Assembly (NCBI GenBank): GCA_903896045.1 | Contig: CAITWD010000001.1 | Coordinates: forward strand, 1 to 64,000 | Reading direction: 5' to 3' | DNA from: an uncultured Actinomycetes bacterium | GTDB taxonomy: Bacteria > Actinomycetota > Thermoleophilia > Miltoncostaeales > Miltoncostaeaceae | Length of the DNA stretch: 64,000 nt | Part shown: one piece after another, positions 25,387 to 33,233 of the stretch | Position numbering within the stretch: position 1 is the first letter of the stretch | Layout of the letters: every line of letters starts with the position of its first letter | The notes under the pieces: model-generated | Seen by the model: the letters and a program-made list of their open reading frames with translations, nothing else | The model's database searches: none | What the model was told of the DNA's origin: nothing | Translations under genes and position numbers: made by a program

Positions 25387-27468
25387 GTGTTGCATCGATT
25401 GATTTCTGGCGCCGCTCACTTGCGACGCGCGCATCCGTGGCGTGCGATGTCCGCAGTCATCCTTGTGATTGTCGCGGCGTGTTTCGCACAGGTCGCGCTC
25501 GCGACCGCCCCGACGGGCGGGGGGTGGGATGTGTCGTGGCCGCAGTGCATCGGCACCAGCACTCAGTCTCTTCCGTCTCTTCCGGTGCTTGGGATTGTGG
25601 GCATCAACGACGGACGTCCGTTCACCAGTAATCCCTGCCTCGCTGCGCAATTTCAATGGGCGCAGTCGCAGTCGCCAGCGAATGCAGAGTTGTACGTAAA
25701 TGCCGACGATCCAGGCCCCAAGAGCGCGTATTGGCCTGCCCTCAAGGCGACCGCCGCCGGCAAGTCATGCCCGTCGAGTGGAAGCCGAAATACCGCATCC
25801 TGCGCGTTTGTCTATGGATGGAATGCTGCGAAAGATGCAGTCGTTCGTTTCACGAGCGTCTTCCCGCCAACAACTGCCCCGGCGCCTTCTACGCTGAGGT
25901 TTTGGTTGGATGTGGAGGCCGCAAACAGTTGGCAGACCTCGAGCTCCCTGAACACCGCTTCCATTGATGGCACGGTTGCCTATCTGCAATCGCAACATGC
26001 GCTGAGTGTGGGTATCTATGCCAACCGGAGCGATTCGCACGCAATCTTCACGGCGACGTCGGTATTCCCGAATGGAACACTCACGTGGCTCGCGACCGGA
26101 GCAACGACACTGACTGGCGGTCTGGCGTTTTGTGGATATCCAGGTTTTGGGGTGTGGAATAACCCAGCATCCCCGCCTGCCACGGTGTCGTCGGGGACGG
26201 CAACACTCGTGCAATGGTGGCCGCACAGCCCGCAGCTCGATGCGGATGCGACCTGTGTTGGCACTGTGACGGGTAACGCAAACATCACCGCGGGCAGGAC
26301 CGCCAGTGGATTGGCGTTGCACCTCACGCAGCCGGCGACCCAAGAATTGACCTTTACGATCAGTGGAATCACTGGGTCGCAATTCACAACTGCTGGGCAG
26401 CCCACACCGCGATCAACCGCGACCGTCGTTGTCCCCGCGGGCAGCTCGACGAGTTCGTCGTTTACCTTTACAAGCACCGTTGCGGGGTACCGCGACATTA
26501 TTGCCACATGCGCCGCCGCGTCGCCGCAGTGCGGCCCAAACGAAATCGCGACCTATGCCTATGTTGCCCCAGGGCCGGCATATTGTGCACCGCCACCAGC
26601 GGTTCCGAGCACCCCGCCTCCACCACCGTGTTTAGGAATCGGTCTATCGACAACAACAGTCCCGGTGTTTGGGCACCTTGCGGCGAACGTCTATGCATTT
26701 GACATATACCGAAATCCGACCGGGGCACCGAGCGTCAGATGGAGCGTGAATGCTCCACTGATCGCATCGGTACCGCCCGGCCCGGCTACGGCTGAGTCTG
26801 TGACCGGACAGGCGGTAGGCACGACCACGCTGATCGTCGCCGCGCCAGGCTATGGCGTCGCCACGTCAACGATCAATGTGGTGGCACCGGTTGGTCGGGG
26901 TGCTGGACTCATCCAAGGGGGAGGGGGTCGAGTGGCCGGGCTGCCGTCAACGGCGATGACCACTCGAGTATGGGCCCCAGTAGCGGTTCAGCCCCGTGCA
27001 TTCTCATTGCATTCGAGTAACCGCACTGGTCGCTTTTCTCTGTCGCCAAACGGGCCCTGGAGTTCCACCTTGCTCGTCAGCATTCCTGTGGGGCAAGTGG
27101 TCAGTACGCCGTGGTATTCCCGCGAGCGGGTTGCCGGAACGACAGTGCTGACCGCCGTGTCGGGATCAACCACGATCACGCGATCAGTGGGCGTCGTCCC
27201 TGCTGCGCCGGTGCGGTTAGTGATCCTTCCTCGTCCATTGCGTATGACGACTGCACATCCCGAGCGACTTCAGGCGTTTCTCCGGGATCCTTTTGGAAAT
27301 CTGACTCGCGCCGTCGCAGTGTGGACGAAACCGGTTGGCGGAAGAATCCGGCTTCAGAGGTTGCGTGCATGGAATCCATTGGTGATCGGGGCGCATCGAG
27401 GGGTGACCCGAATCACTGCCAGGTTGCATGCGTTCACCGCATCCGGAGTCGTTATCGTGACGTCATAA
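25387..27468 (+). CDS. Secreted GH25-like TIM-barrel protein with beta-sandwich C-terminal region
   Basis: The 693-residue exported protein has a signal segment (about 20-38, MSAVILVIVAACFAQVALA). Residues 45-270 look like the glycoside-hydrolase-25-like barrel found in actinobacterial surface proteins: GGGWDVSWPQC at the start, ELYVNADDPGP, RFWLDVEAANSW, VGIYANRSD and LVQWWP at the end. The acidic pair of classical GH25 lysozymes is only partly visible (DVEAA). The rest is Thr/Ser/Pro-rich and beta-strand-rich, including a proline cluster and Ig-like repeats. The GTG at 25387 was chosen for its -10 spacing and the following signal. Wall binding or muramidase activity is possible but not proven. 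Confidence 0.68.
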   Translation: MLHRLISGAAHLRRAHPWRAMSAVILVIVAACFAQVALATAPTGGGWDVSWPQCIGTSTQSLPSLPVLGIVGINDGRPFTSNPCLAAQFQWAQSQSPANAELYVNADDPGPKSAYWPALKATAAGKSCPSSGSRNTASCAFVYGWNAAKDAVVRFTSVFPPTTAPAPSTLRFWLDVEAANSWQTSSSLNTASIDGTVAYLQSQHALSVGIYANRSDSHAIFTATSVFPNGTLTWLATGATTLTGGLAFCGYPGFGVWNNPASPPATVSSGTATLVQWWPHSPQLDADATCVGTVTGNANITAGRTASGLALHLTQPATQELTFTISGITGSQFTTAGQPTPRSTATVVVPAGSSTSSSFTFTSTVAGYRDIIATCAAASPQCGPNEIATYAYVAPGPAYCAPPPAVPSTPPPPPCLGIGLSTTTVPVFGHLAANVYAFDIYRNPTGAPSVRWSVNAPLIASVPPGPATAESVTGQAVGTTTLIVAAPGYGVATSTINVVAPVGRGAGLIQGGGGRVAGLPSTAMTTRVWAPVAVQPRAFSLHSSNRTGRFSLSPNGPWSSTLLVSIPVGQVVSTPWYSRERVAGTTVLTAVSGSTTITRSVGVVPAAPVRLVILPRPLRMTTAHPERLQAFLRDPFGNLTRAVAVWTKPVGGRIRLQRLRAWNPLVIGAHRGVTRITARLHAFTASGVVIVTS

Positions 27469-27531
27469 TCTGACTGGGCTCCGTAGTGGTGCCCACTCGG
27501 AATCGAGAACGAGCCGCCGGAGGCGCTGCCT

Positions 27532-28239
27532 GTGACCCGAATCACCATTTCCACTCGTGACGGTCAGATGGAGGCCTACACCGCTGTACCTGCGACCTCT
27601 CCGATGGCGGCCATCATCGTGCTGCAAGAGGCGTTTGGCGTGACGCGGTATATCGAATCCGTCGCGGATCGTCTTGCTCGTGAAGGCTATTTTGCGATCG
27701 CGCCCGCATTGTTTCACCGCAGCGGATCACCCGTACTCGACTACACAGATATTGCTGCGGTGCGTCCACATATGCAGGCGATGACCGGCGAGGGGATTCG
27801 AATGGACCTCGATGCGGTGATGGCGGAACTTGCACACCGGGGTTTTGAGCGCTCACGCATCGGTGCTATCGGTTTTTGTATGGGCGGATCACTCGCGCTC
27901 TATGTGGCGACCTATTGTGCGATTGGTGCAAGCGTCGGATTTTACGGCGGCGGGGTCACCGAAGGGCGCCTTGGGCTCCCCTCATTGCGCGAGCTCGCGG
28001 AGGATCTCCAGGTGCCGTGGCTTGGTTTGTATGGCGATCTCGATCACGGGATACCTGTTGACGATGTTGAGCAATTGCGGGCCGTGCTCGATCGGGTTGA
28101 TGTCCCCACGAAGATTGTCCGGTATCCCGATGCGGGCCATGGATTTCATTGCCATGATCGTCCGAAGGCCTTTCACCAACAATCCGCATCCGCTGGCTGG
28201 GCGGTCGCACTCGAGTGGTTCACTCGCTACCTAGCGTGA
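27532..28239 (+). CDS. Dienelactone hydrolase family protein
   Basis: This alpha/beta hydrolase has 235 residues. The nucleophile elbow is GFCMGGS with the catalytic Cys, the acid is in LYGDLDHGIP, and the His is in AGHGFHC. These fit the Cys-Asp-His triad of dienelactone hydrolase. LQEAFGVTRYIESVADRLA near the N-terminus is also typical. Genuine dienelactone hydrolases open chlorocatechol-pathway lactones, but many family members have unknown ester substrates, and no aromatic-degradation genes lie nearby. The GTG start follows GGAGGC. The gene ends 4 bases from the convergent phosphatase gene. Confidence 0.88.
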   Translation: MTRITISTRDGQMEAYTAVPATSPMAAIIVLQEAFGVTRYIESVADRLAREGYFAIAPALFHRSGSPVLDYTDIAAVRPHMQAMTGEGIRMDLDAVMAELAHRGFERSRIGAIGFCMGGSLALYVATYCAIGASVGFYGGGVTEGRLGLPSLRELAEDLQVPWLGLYGDLDHGIPVDDVEQLRAVLDRVDVPTKIVRYPDAGHGFHCHDRPKAFHQQSASAGWAVALEWFTRYLA

Positions 28240-28243
28240 GTGC

Positions 28244-28924
28244 CTAGGGGCCAGGAGTGGAGGCGGTTTCGGGTTGATGGGATTCCGCATACCTCCGCAT
28301 GACATCAATTGCGTATGAGATGTCGCGATCGGTAAATGTGTAGGCCTGCATGTTGCCGATTTTTGTGATCGGCCCGTCGATGGGGTCATCTCCATTTGCC
28401 GCGTTCGCGAGAAATCGAATCGGTATGTCATGGAGTACGGCAACAACATTGCGTGCGTCGAGTTGCAACAGGACCTCAGCACCCTCGGTGTAGCGGATGA
28501 GCGCATCGACACGACTCTCGCCACCAGATGGTGGTCGTTCGGTCAATGGACGATGCGCCCGCCAGGCGCGGTAGTCGGCGAGTGGTCCACCTTCAAAGAT
28601 TCCAAGCTGCACATCGCCAAATTCAGGCATGACACGACGTGGGACATCGGTACCCGCCAGCAGAATGTCGAGAGATTCGGCCGTGCGGACAAATGGCGTA
28701 TGAATAGCCAGGTCAAAGTGTTCACCGTGAACTCGGGCGCGGCAATCAACGCACTGCTGGAGACCAAGATCGTCGAGGTGCACGGGGATTGAGGGGTCAC
28801 CATTGAGCCGGTGGTCGGCGTTATAGGTGGTCCGGCCATGGCGAATCAACGTGAAACGCGCGTTGTGCAGTGGAAGTCCCATCCTCGTGGTCGTCACATT
28901 ATGACCCTGTGCTCGGCGGATCAC
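28244..28924 (-). CDS. Histidine phosphatase superfamily protein
   Basis: The 226-residue product carries the RHG motif in TLIRHGRTTYNADHRLNGD at about 26-44 and a second His in VVAVLHDIPIRFLA, the two halves of the phosphoglycerate-mutase-like catalytic site. The usual Arg and Glu are present (TPFVRTAES; MPEFGDVQLGIFEG). The GTG at 28924 overlaps the upstream stop as GTGA. The ATG at 28882, just before the conserved core, is an alternative start and would remove a 14-residue leader. Its partners are an unknown acidic protein and a low-molecular-weight phosphatase, so the three-gene unit may serve dephosphorylation of a shared target; this is inference. Confidence 0.82.
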   Translation of the reverse strand: MIRRAQGHNVTTTRMGLPLHNARFTLIRHGRTTYNADHRLNGDPSIPVHLDDLGLQQCVDCRARVHGEHFDLAIHTPFVRTAESLDILLAGTDVPRRVMPEFGDVQLGIFEGGPLADYRAWRAHRPLTERPPSGGESRVDALIRYTEGAEVLLQLDARNVVAVLHDIPIRFLANAANGDDPIDGPITKIGNMQAYTFTDRDISYAIDVMRRYAESHQPETASTPGP

Positions 28925-29346
28925 CTCATCTCGGTTCCGTCGTCACCGCCACGCGCAATGTTGTCTGCGATGCGGGCATTTGCGAGTTGAATTGCGCCGC
29001 GGATGCGTGCGGCGACTGTTGCAATCTCATCGCGCGGGAGCCGGATCAGCGCCCGTTCAAGATCACCGAGCGCGTCCTGGGCGGAGGGTGCGGCATCTCC
29101 AAGCGCGGCGCGCGCCAACCCATCCTCGATGAGTACGGGAACGCCCATCATTCCCAGCGTCGGCGCGTCGGGGCCGTTGGCGTCGTTGAGGGAGTACATA
29201 ATCGCCTCGAGTGCATGGCGAGCGAGTGTGGCATCGTCAGGTGTCAATCGGACAAAAAAGAAGAATCCTGCGATGGCACGATCGATGTCCTCATCGAGGA
29301 GCGTGTCGTCCTCTTCGGGGTCGGGCGGAAATTGGTCGTCGATCAT
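28921..29346 (-). CDS. Acidic protein of unknown function in the phosphatase operon
   Basis: The product is about 141 residues from the ATG at 29346, which forms an ATGA overlap with the upstream phosphatase gene; a start at 29358 is also possible. The N-terminus is very acidic (DPEEDDTLLDEDID), followed by helices (ATLARHALEAIMYSLNDAN, SAQDALGDLERALIRLPRDEIATVAARIRG). There is no HExxH or other recognised motif, no signal and no membrane helix. The tight coupling on both sides suggests it works with the two phosphatases. Confidence 0.6.
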   Translation of the reverse strand: MIDDQFPPDPEEDDTLLDEDIDRAIAGFFFFVRLTPDDATLARHALEAIMYSLNDANGPDAPTLGMMGVPVLIEDGLARAALGDAAPSAQDALGDLERALIRLPRDEIATVAARIRGAIQLANARIADNIARGGDDGTEMR

Positions 29347-29861
29347 GTTGTCTGCCATGGGCTCAGACCGTCGCTGGTAATGCGCGCAAGCAGACCCTCG
29401 CTCGCCGCGGTCAACAAATCAAAGACCTCTCGAAAGTCGCCCTGGTCTCCGTAGTACGGGTCGGGTACTTCACTTCCCGGCACAGAGCGTGGATCGAAGT
29501 CGCGGATGAGGTGGATCTTTGCGAGGTCCGCTTGGGTCGTGGCACGCGCAATGAGATGCGATTGGTTGTCGGTATCCATCGCCAGCACGAGATCCGCGCG
29601 CACAAAGTCTGCGCTCGTGAATTGGCGGGCGCGATGACGCAACTCGATGTGATGGGCAAAGAGCTCAGCTTTGGTCCGCGGGTCCGCAGGGCGCCCGATA
29701 TGCCATCCGGCAGTACCAGCGCTTGTGACCTCCATCGGGATGCCCCGCGCATCGGCGAGATGCTGAAGGATGGCCTCAGCCATCGGTGACCGGCAGATAT
29801 TTCCCAGGCACACGCAGCACACCGCAAGTGGTCGAATCAATGGTGAAGAGTTGGCGGTCAT
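29343..29861 (-). CDS. Low-molecular-weight protein tyrosine phosphatase
   Basis: The 172-residue product has the P-loop VCLGNICRSPMAEA, which contains the CX5R-S signature near the N-terminus, and the general-acid loop VPDPYYGDQGDF, both diagnostic of LMW-PTP. Such enzymes remove phosphate from tyrosine kinases of capsule and envelope systems, or act on arginine phosphate in some Firmicutes. No BY-kinase or McsB is nearby, so the substrate is open. It is the first gene of a minus-strand trio with 4-base overlaps. Confidence 0.9.
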   Translation of the reverse strand: MTANSSPLIRPLAVCCVCLGNICRSPMAEAILQHLADARGIPMEVTSAGTAGWHIGRPADPRTKAELFAHHIELRHRARQFTSADFVRADLVLAMDTDNQSHLIARATTQADLAKIHLIRDFDPRSVPGSEVPDPYYGDQGDFREVFDLLTAASEGLLARITSDGLSPWQTT

Positions 29862-29982
29862 CGTTCCCTTCTGCGCTCACGGGGCCAACCTCTGTATCCC
29901 ACGACCGCTACAGCGTAACCGCTTGGGGACATTCGCGATTGCCAGGTGCCGCCACGCGATGTTCTGGCAACAACCGAGTCGC

Positions 29983-29994
29983 TAATGTGCAGGT
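29983..29994 (+). promoter_or_regulatory. Putative -10 box for the leaderless LOG-family gene
   Basis: TAATGT at 29983-29988 lies 6 bases before the ATG at 29995, with no ribosome site between them. Confidence 0.4.
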
Positions 29995-30555
29995 ATGTCG
30001 CCTCCTCGCACCATTGCCGTGTATTGCGGGGCCAACGACGGCCGCAATCCGGCGTATCGCACCGCTGCCCACGAGCTCGGGCGGCACCTCGCTGCCCGGG
30101 GAATTCGCCTGGTGTACGGGGGCGGGGCAACGGGTTTGATGGGAGTCGTTGCCGACGCGGTGTTGGGGGCCGGGGGCGAGGTGACCGGGGTGATCCCTGC
30201 GTTTATGCAGGACAAGGAATACATCCACACGGGGCTTGATGAGTTGCACGTGCGCGCGTCGATGCACGAGCGCAAGGCGACAATGTTGGATCTTGCCGAC
30301 GCGGTGATTGCGCTCCCCGGTGGAATCGGCACCTTGGATGAACTCATCGAGGCGATGGCATGGACGCAGTTAGGGATTCACGGTATTTCATGTGGGCTTC
30401 TTGATGCAGATGGGTTTTGGGACCCCTTTGTGCAGATGCTCGACCATTGCGTCAATGAGGGATTTGTCACCGCCGCGACCCGCGACTCCGTGATTCGGTC
30501 GTCGGATCCTGCATGGCTGGTTGATGCGGTTATCGGGACACATCTGCCTTCATAG
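29995..30555 (+). CDS. LOG family protein (cytokinin riboside monophosphate phosphoribohydrolase-like)
   Basis: The 186-residue Rossmann-fold product has IAVYCGAN at the N-terminus, YGGGATGLMG, MHERKATM and the family signature PGGIGTLDELIEA. LOG enzymes hydrolyse N6-modified adenosine 5'-monophosphates, or plain nucleotides, to base and ribose 5-phosphate. Bacterial members near general metabolism may act on damaged or modified AMP. It is a single-gene unit with a likely leaderless message. Confidence 0.92.
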   Translation: MSPPRTIAVYCGANDGRNPAYRTAAHELGRHLAARGIRLVYGGGATGLMGVVADAVLGAGGEVTGVIPAFMQDKEYIHTGLDELHVRASMHERKATMLDLADAVIALPGGIGTLDELIEAMAWTQLGIHGISCGLLDADGFWDPFVQMLDHCVNEGFVTAATRDSVIRSSDPAWLVDAVIGTHLPS

Positions 30556-30613
30556 GCCCCGCGGGTCCGCGTACAAACGTTTCCCGGGCAACAAGTACGA
30601 CGCGCAGACACAC

Positions 30614-30633
30614 GTAATCGGGCGCCCGATTAC
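30614..30633. repeat. Perfect 20-base palindrome upstream of the SpoIID-like gene
   Basis: GTAATCGGGCGCCCGATTAC is its own reverse complement, with no spacer. It lies in the 219-base gap between the LOG gene and the SpoIID-like gene. With no loop and no T run it is a poor terminator, and it looks more like a binding site for a dimeric regulator. No second copy was noticed. Confidence 0.5.
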
Positions 30634-30774
30634 TTAAGTCCCCGGACGTTGGCGCCGAAAGAGAGTGTGGCGGCAACCTCTTGGTGGCCGCTGGCGGAAC
30701 CAGCACGAGTGATCGGATTCTCGGTCCCGGTGAGGTGTTTTGCCACGATCAATTCTCATTCGGACGTACTGCAG

Positions 30775-32436
30775 ATGCCTTTCGGACACCACCTTTCAGC
30801 TCGCCCCACAACCACATCGCCTGTCGGTACACAGCAGCGGCGTCGACATGCCGTTGTGCGTCGCGCGGTCGTGAGTGCGGTCGCAGCCACCGCGTTGGTC
30901 TGTGGTGTCGCCGCTCAAGCCGGTGCGCAGACAAGCGCGACTCCGGTGACCTTCACATTTTATGGGCGCGGGAATGGTCATGGAATCGGGATGTCGCAAT
31001 GGGGCGCCGAGGGTGCCGCGCTCCAGGGGCTGAGCGCTGCGCAAATCATGGCGTTCTATTTCCCCGGCACGACGCTGTCGGTCGTCCCGACGACAACGAT
31101 TCGTGTGCAGTTGGCCGGCTATGCCGCACAATTTGGTATCGGAGTTTCCGGTACGGGCCATTTGCTTGATGTCGCAACGGGTGCACAGTTTGCGCTGAGT
31201 TCAGGTGTGAATTACACCGTGCGTCCGAGTGGCACTGGAGCTGTTGTGACGAATCCCGCCGGAACAGTGATCGACCGTTCAACGGGCCCTGTGGAGGTTG
31301 TCCCAACTGGAACAGGGCTTGCCGAATTCAACGGTGCCCCGTATCGGGGGCTGCTGACTGTCTCTGAGAGCGGCGGAACCATCAGTGCAATCAACAGCGT
31401 CGCGCTTGAGTCGTACCTGCGCGGTGTCGTTCCGTCGGAGATGCCATCGAGCTGGGTACCCGCGGCGCTCCAGGCGCAAGCAATTGCCGCCCGTAGCTAC
31501 GCGCTCCGAAGCGTGCACCCGTCGGCGTCATTCGATGTGTATTCAGATACTCGGAGCCAGGAATATTTGGGTGTCAACGCCGAGGCAGCAAGCACCGACG
31601 CCGCAGTGAGCGCGACCAATTCAGAAGCAGTGACCTACAACGGGGCTGTGGTTGAGACCTTCTTTGCTGCCAGTGACGGCGGCCAGACCGAAAACATTGC
31701 CAACGTCTGGGGCGGAACACCGCAGCCCTACTATGTCTCTGTGGTTGATCCGTATGACGCGATTGCACCGTCACACCTGTGGAGGTCCCCACCGCAATTT
31801 ACGGGCGCCCAGTTGGGCAGCCTGCTCGGCACCGGTGGAGTCGTGACCAGCGTGAACGTGGTCAAGCGAGGAGTGTCACCGCGTGTCATGTTGGCCGATG
31901 TGACCTTGCAATCAGGAGCGGTTATCCCGATGACGGGATCGGACATTGAGGCCTGCCTCGGCCTGTCGAGCACATGGTTCTGGGTCGGTCAAAGCAATCT
32001 TCCTCTGCCCACCGAGCCGGCGGGCGGGGCTCCAGCGACACCAACCGCGAAGGTTGTTGTGCACCCCATCCTTGGTAGCTACATGCTCCTCGTCGCGAAG
32101 TCGTCGAATCGGGCATGGGCAAATCGCCTTGCACAACGAGTGCGTCGAATCGCCCCCGGAACTCAAGTGATTTCGCGCCGTGTCAACTGGCGTCGGGTGT
32201 ATCTGGTGGTTGCATTGCGCACCAACAGCCGTGGCTCAGCGACGAATGGGCAGACGACATTGCGTAAGTGGGGCTGGCGGACCACCGTAATCCGCGCCTT
32301 GCGTTCGGATCCTGCACCGCGCCCTTCATCGATCGAGACGGTTGCAGTGTTCGTGGCGCCTCCCGCGGTTGTTCCCGCATCGCTTTTGCCAGGAACTCCG
32401 TCTGTGGCAAGTGGTGCGGCACCGCCACCCAAGTGA
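30775..32436 (+). CDS. Secreted SpoIID/LytB-domain protein
   Basis: The product is about 553 residues from the ATG at 30775. A basic stretch (QQRRRHAVVRRAVV) and hydrophobic segment (VSAVAATALVCGVAAQAGAQ) form a signal peptide. Next comes GRGNGHGIGMSQWGAEG, a motif usual in this family, and then the SpoIID core VALESYLRGVVPSEMPSSW and AQAIAARSYAL with an NIANVWGG segment. SpoIID is a lytic transglycosylase acting on stripped glycan strands in endospore formers. Non-sporulating actinobacteria also carry such domains in wall turnover. The C-terminus (about 450-553) resembles a SPOR-like beta-alpha-beta unit and ends Pro-rich. The exact start is uncertain. Confidence 0.82.
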   Translation: MPFGHHLSARPTTTSPVGTQQRRRHAVVRRAVVSAVAATALVCGVAAQAGAQTSATPVTFTFYGRGNGHGIGMSQWGAEGAALQGLSAAQIMAFYFPGTTLSVVPTTTIRVQLAGYAAQFGIGVSGTGHLLDVATGAQFALSSGVNYTVRPSGTGAVVTNPAGTVIDRSTGPVEVVPTGTGLAEFNGAPYRGLLTVSESGGTISAINSVALESYLRGVVPSEMPSSWVPAALQAQAIAARSYALRSVHPSASFDVYSDTRSQEYLGVNAEAASTDAAVSATNSEAVTYNGAVVETFFAASDGGQTENIANVWGGTPQPYYVSVVDPYDAIAPSHLWRSPPQFTGAQLGSLLGTGGVVTSVNVVKRGVSPRVMLADVTLQSGAVIPMTGSDIEACLGLSSTWFWVGQSNLPLPTEPAGGAPATPTAKVVVHPILGSYMLLVAKSSNRAWANRLAQRVRRIAPGTQVISRRVNWRRVYLVVALRTNSRGSATNGQTTLRKWGWRTTVIRALRSDPAPRPSSIETVAVFVAPPAVVPASLLPGTPSVASGAAPPPK

Positions 32437-32462
32437 GTGGCGGGATTGCGCAGGGGTGGTGA

Positions 32463-32894
32463 CTACGCCCGCAGTTGGTCTGCGGGCAACGCCTCTGGCG
32501 CGGGAATGTCCTGCGGGGCATAGACGGTGGTGTCGGTCCAATCGACAAATGCCTGACCATCACGACCGTCGTGTTCGACAGCGCCACCGAGGGCAAGAAG
32601 CACCAATCGGCCCGGACCGAGGTTGACGAGTTGTCGTCGTACCTCTGGGGCGACTCGGGCGAGGCGCCCCTGGGGAAGATCGACGGGATCTCCGTCAACG
32701 ATGAGTGTCAAGATGCCTTCGAGTACAAGGAAGACTTCTTCTTGGCGTTCATGTGCATGGATGCGTCCCCGCTCACCGGGGTGCAACACCATCTGATTCA
32801 TTCCAAATGTCGAGACTCCGAGTTCGCGACGCAGTGGCACGAAGCGCTCTGTGGGGTTCTCGACAAGGTCCGTGTAACTCACTCCTGTTTCCAT
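32463..32894 (-). CDS. Cupin-domain protein
   Basis: The 143-residue product starts at the ATG 32894-32892. It is a single beta-barrel with the cupin metal motifs HAHERQEEVFLVLEG (two His and a Glu) and a second half GPGRLVLLALGG that lacks the usual final His, so metal binding may be partial. A longer frame to 33059 was rejected because it reads through a promoter-like region and has no conserved sequence. The ATG lies 7 bases after a TAGACT box with no ribosome site. The ligand is unknown. It is divergent from the methionine operon. Confidence 0.82.
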   Translation of the reverse strand: METGVSYTDLVENPTERFVPLRRELGVSTFGMNQMVLHPGERGRIHAHERQEEVFLVLEGILTLIVDGDPVDLPQGRLARVAPEVRRQLVNLGPGRLVLLALGGAVEHDGRDGQAFVDWTDTTVYAPQDIPAPEALPADQLRA

Positions 32895-32907
32895 GCAGAT
32901 GAGTCTA
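32895..32907 (-). promoter_or_regulatory. Putative -10 box for the leaderless cupin gene
   Basis: On the minus strand TAGACT (32907-32902) is followed by 7 bases and the ATG at 32894. No ribosome site intervenes. The -35 region is poor. Confidence 0.45.
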
Positions 32908-33022
32908 TCGAACCTCTGTGATGCTGCCGGTGTGACGACCGCCGCGCGGGTCGGACCGCGTGCCTTGCATACTGCCGCGGTTGGGCAAATACGTTTCGTA
33001 TGTCCCGATTTCGCGGCGCATA

Positions 33023-33051
33023 TTGACATCACCGATTGCGCGCAATAGTCT
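33023..33051 (+). promoter_or_regulatory. Strong promoter of the met operon
   Basis: TTGACA at 33023-33028 and TAGTCT at 33046-33051 are separated by exactly 17 bases. The -35 is a perfect consensus. Transcription should start near 33058, about 175 bases before metY. Confidence 0.7.
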
Positions 33052-33057
33052 TTACCC

Positions 33058-33233
33058 AAATTCCCGGTAGGTTTTTGGGAAAAGAGGGTAACTCCTGTAT
33101 ACGGCGTGTCGCCACGCAGTTTAAAGGGGCGTCAGAATCCGGAATGTTCCGGATTGTGAGTAGGTCAGAGATTGTCGGTGCGCGAGGTTTCGCGGGTCGG
33201 TTGATCGCTGGCTATAACCAATAAGGATTGATT
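33058..33233 (+). promoter_or_regulatory. Structured 5' leader of metY, candidate cis-regulatory RNA
   Basis: The region between the predicted transcript start and the metY GTG holds several possible helices: CCCAAA (33055-33060) with TTTGGG, GGCG-TGT-CGCC near 33103-33113, a strong stem AATCCGGA/TCCGGATT (33136-33155), and CGCGA-GGTT-TCGCG near 33181-33194. A ribosome site AAGGA precedes the GTG. No match to the SAM-I, SAM-II, SAM-IV or SAH riboswitch cores was found by eye. No obvious terminator is present, so any control would act on translation or through protein binding. Confidence 0.4.
33136..33155. repeat. Inverted repeat in the metY leader
   Basis: Two 9-base arms, AATCCGGAA and TTCCGGATT, are separated by TG. 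As DNA it looks like an operator for a dimeric regulator; as RNA it gives an 8-bp hairpin with a 4-base loop. It lies about 80 bases downstream of the promoter, where a bound protein could block elongation. Confidence 0.5.

Noticed and set aside
33058-33233. Known SAM or SAH riboswitch in the met leader
   Set aside because: None of the SAM-I, SAM-II, SAM-IV or SAH core sequences could be matched by eye, so it is reported only as an unassigned leader.
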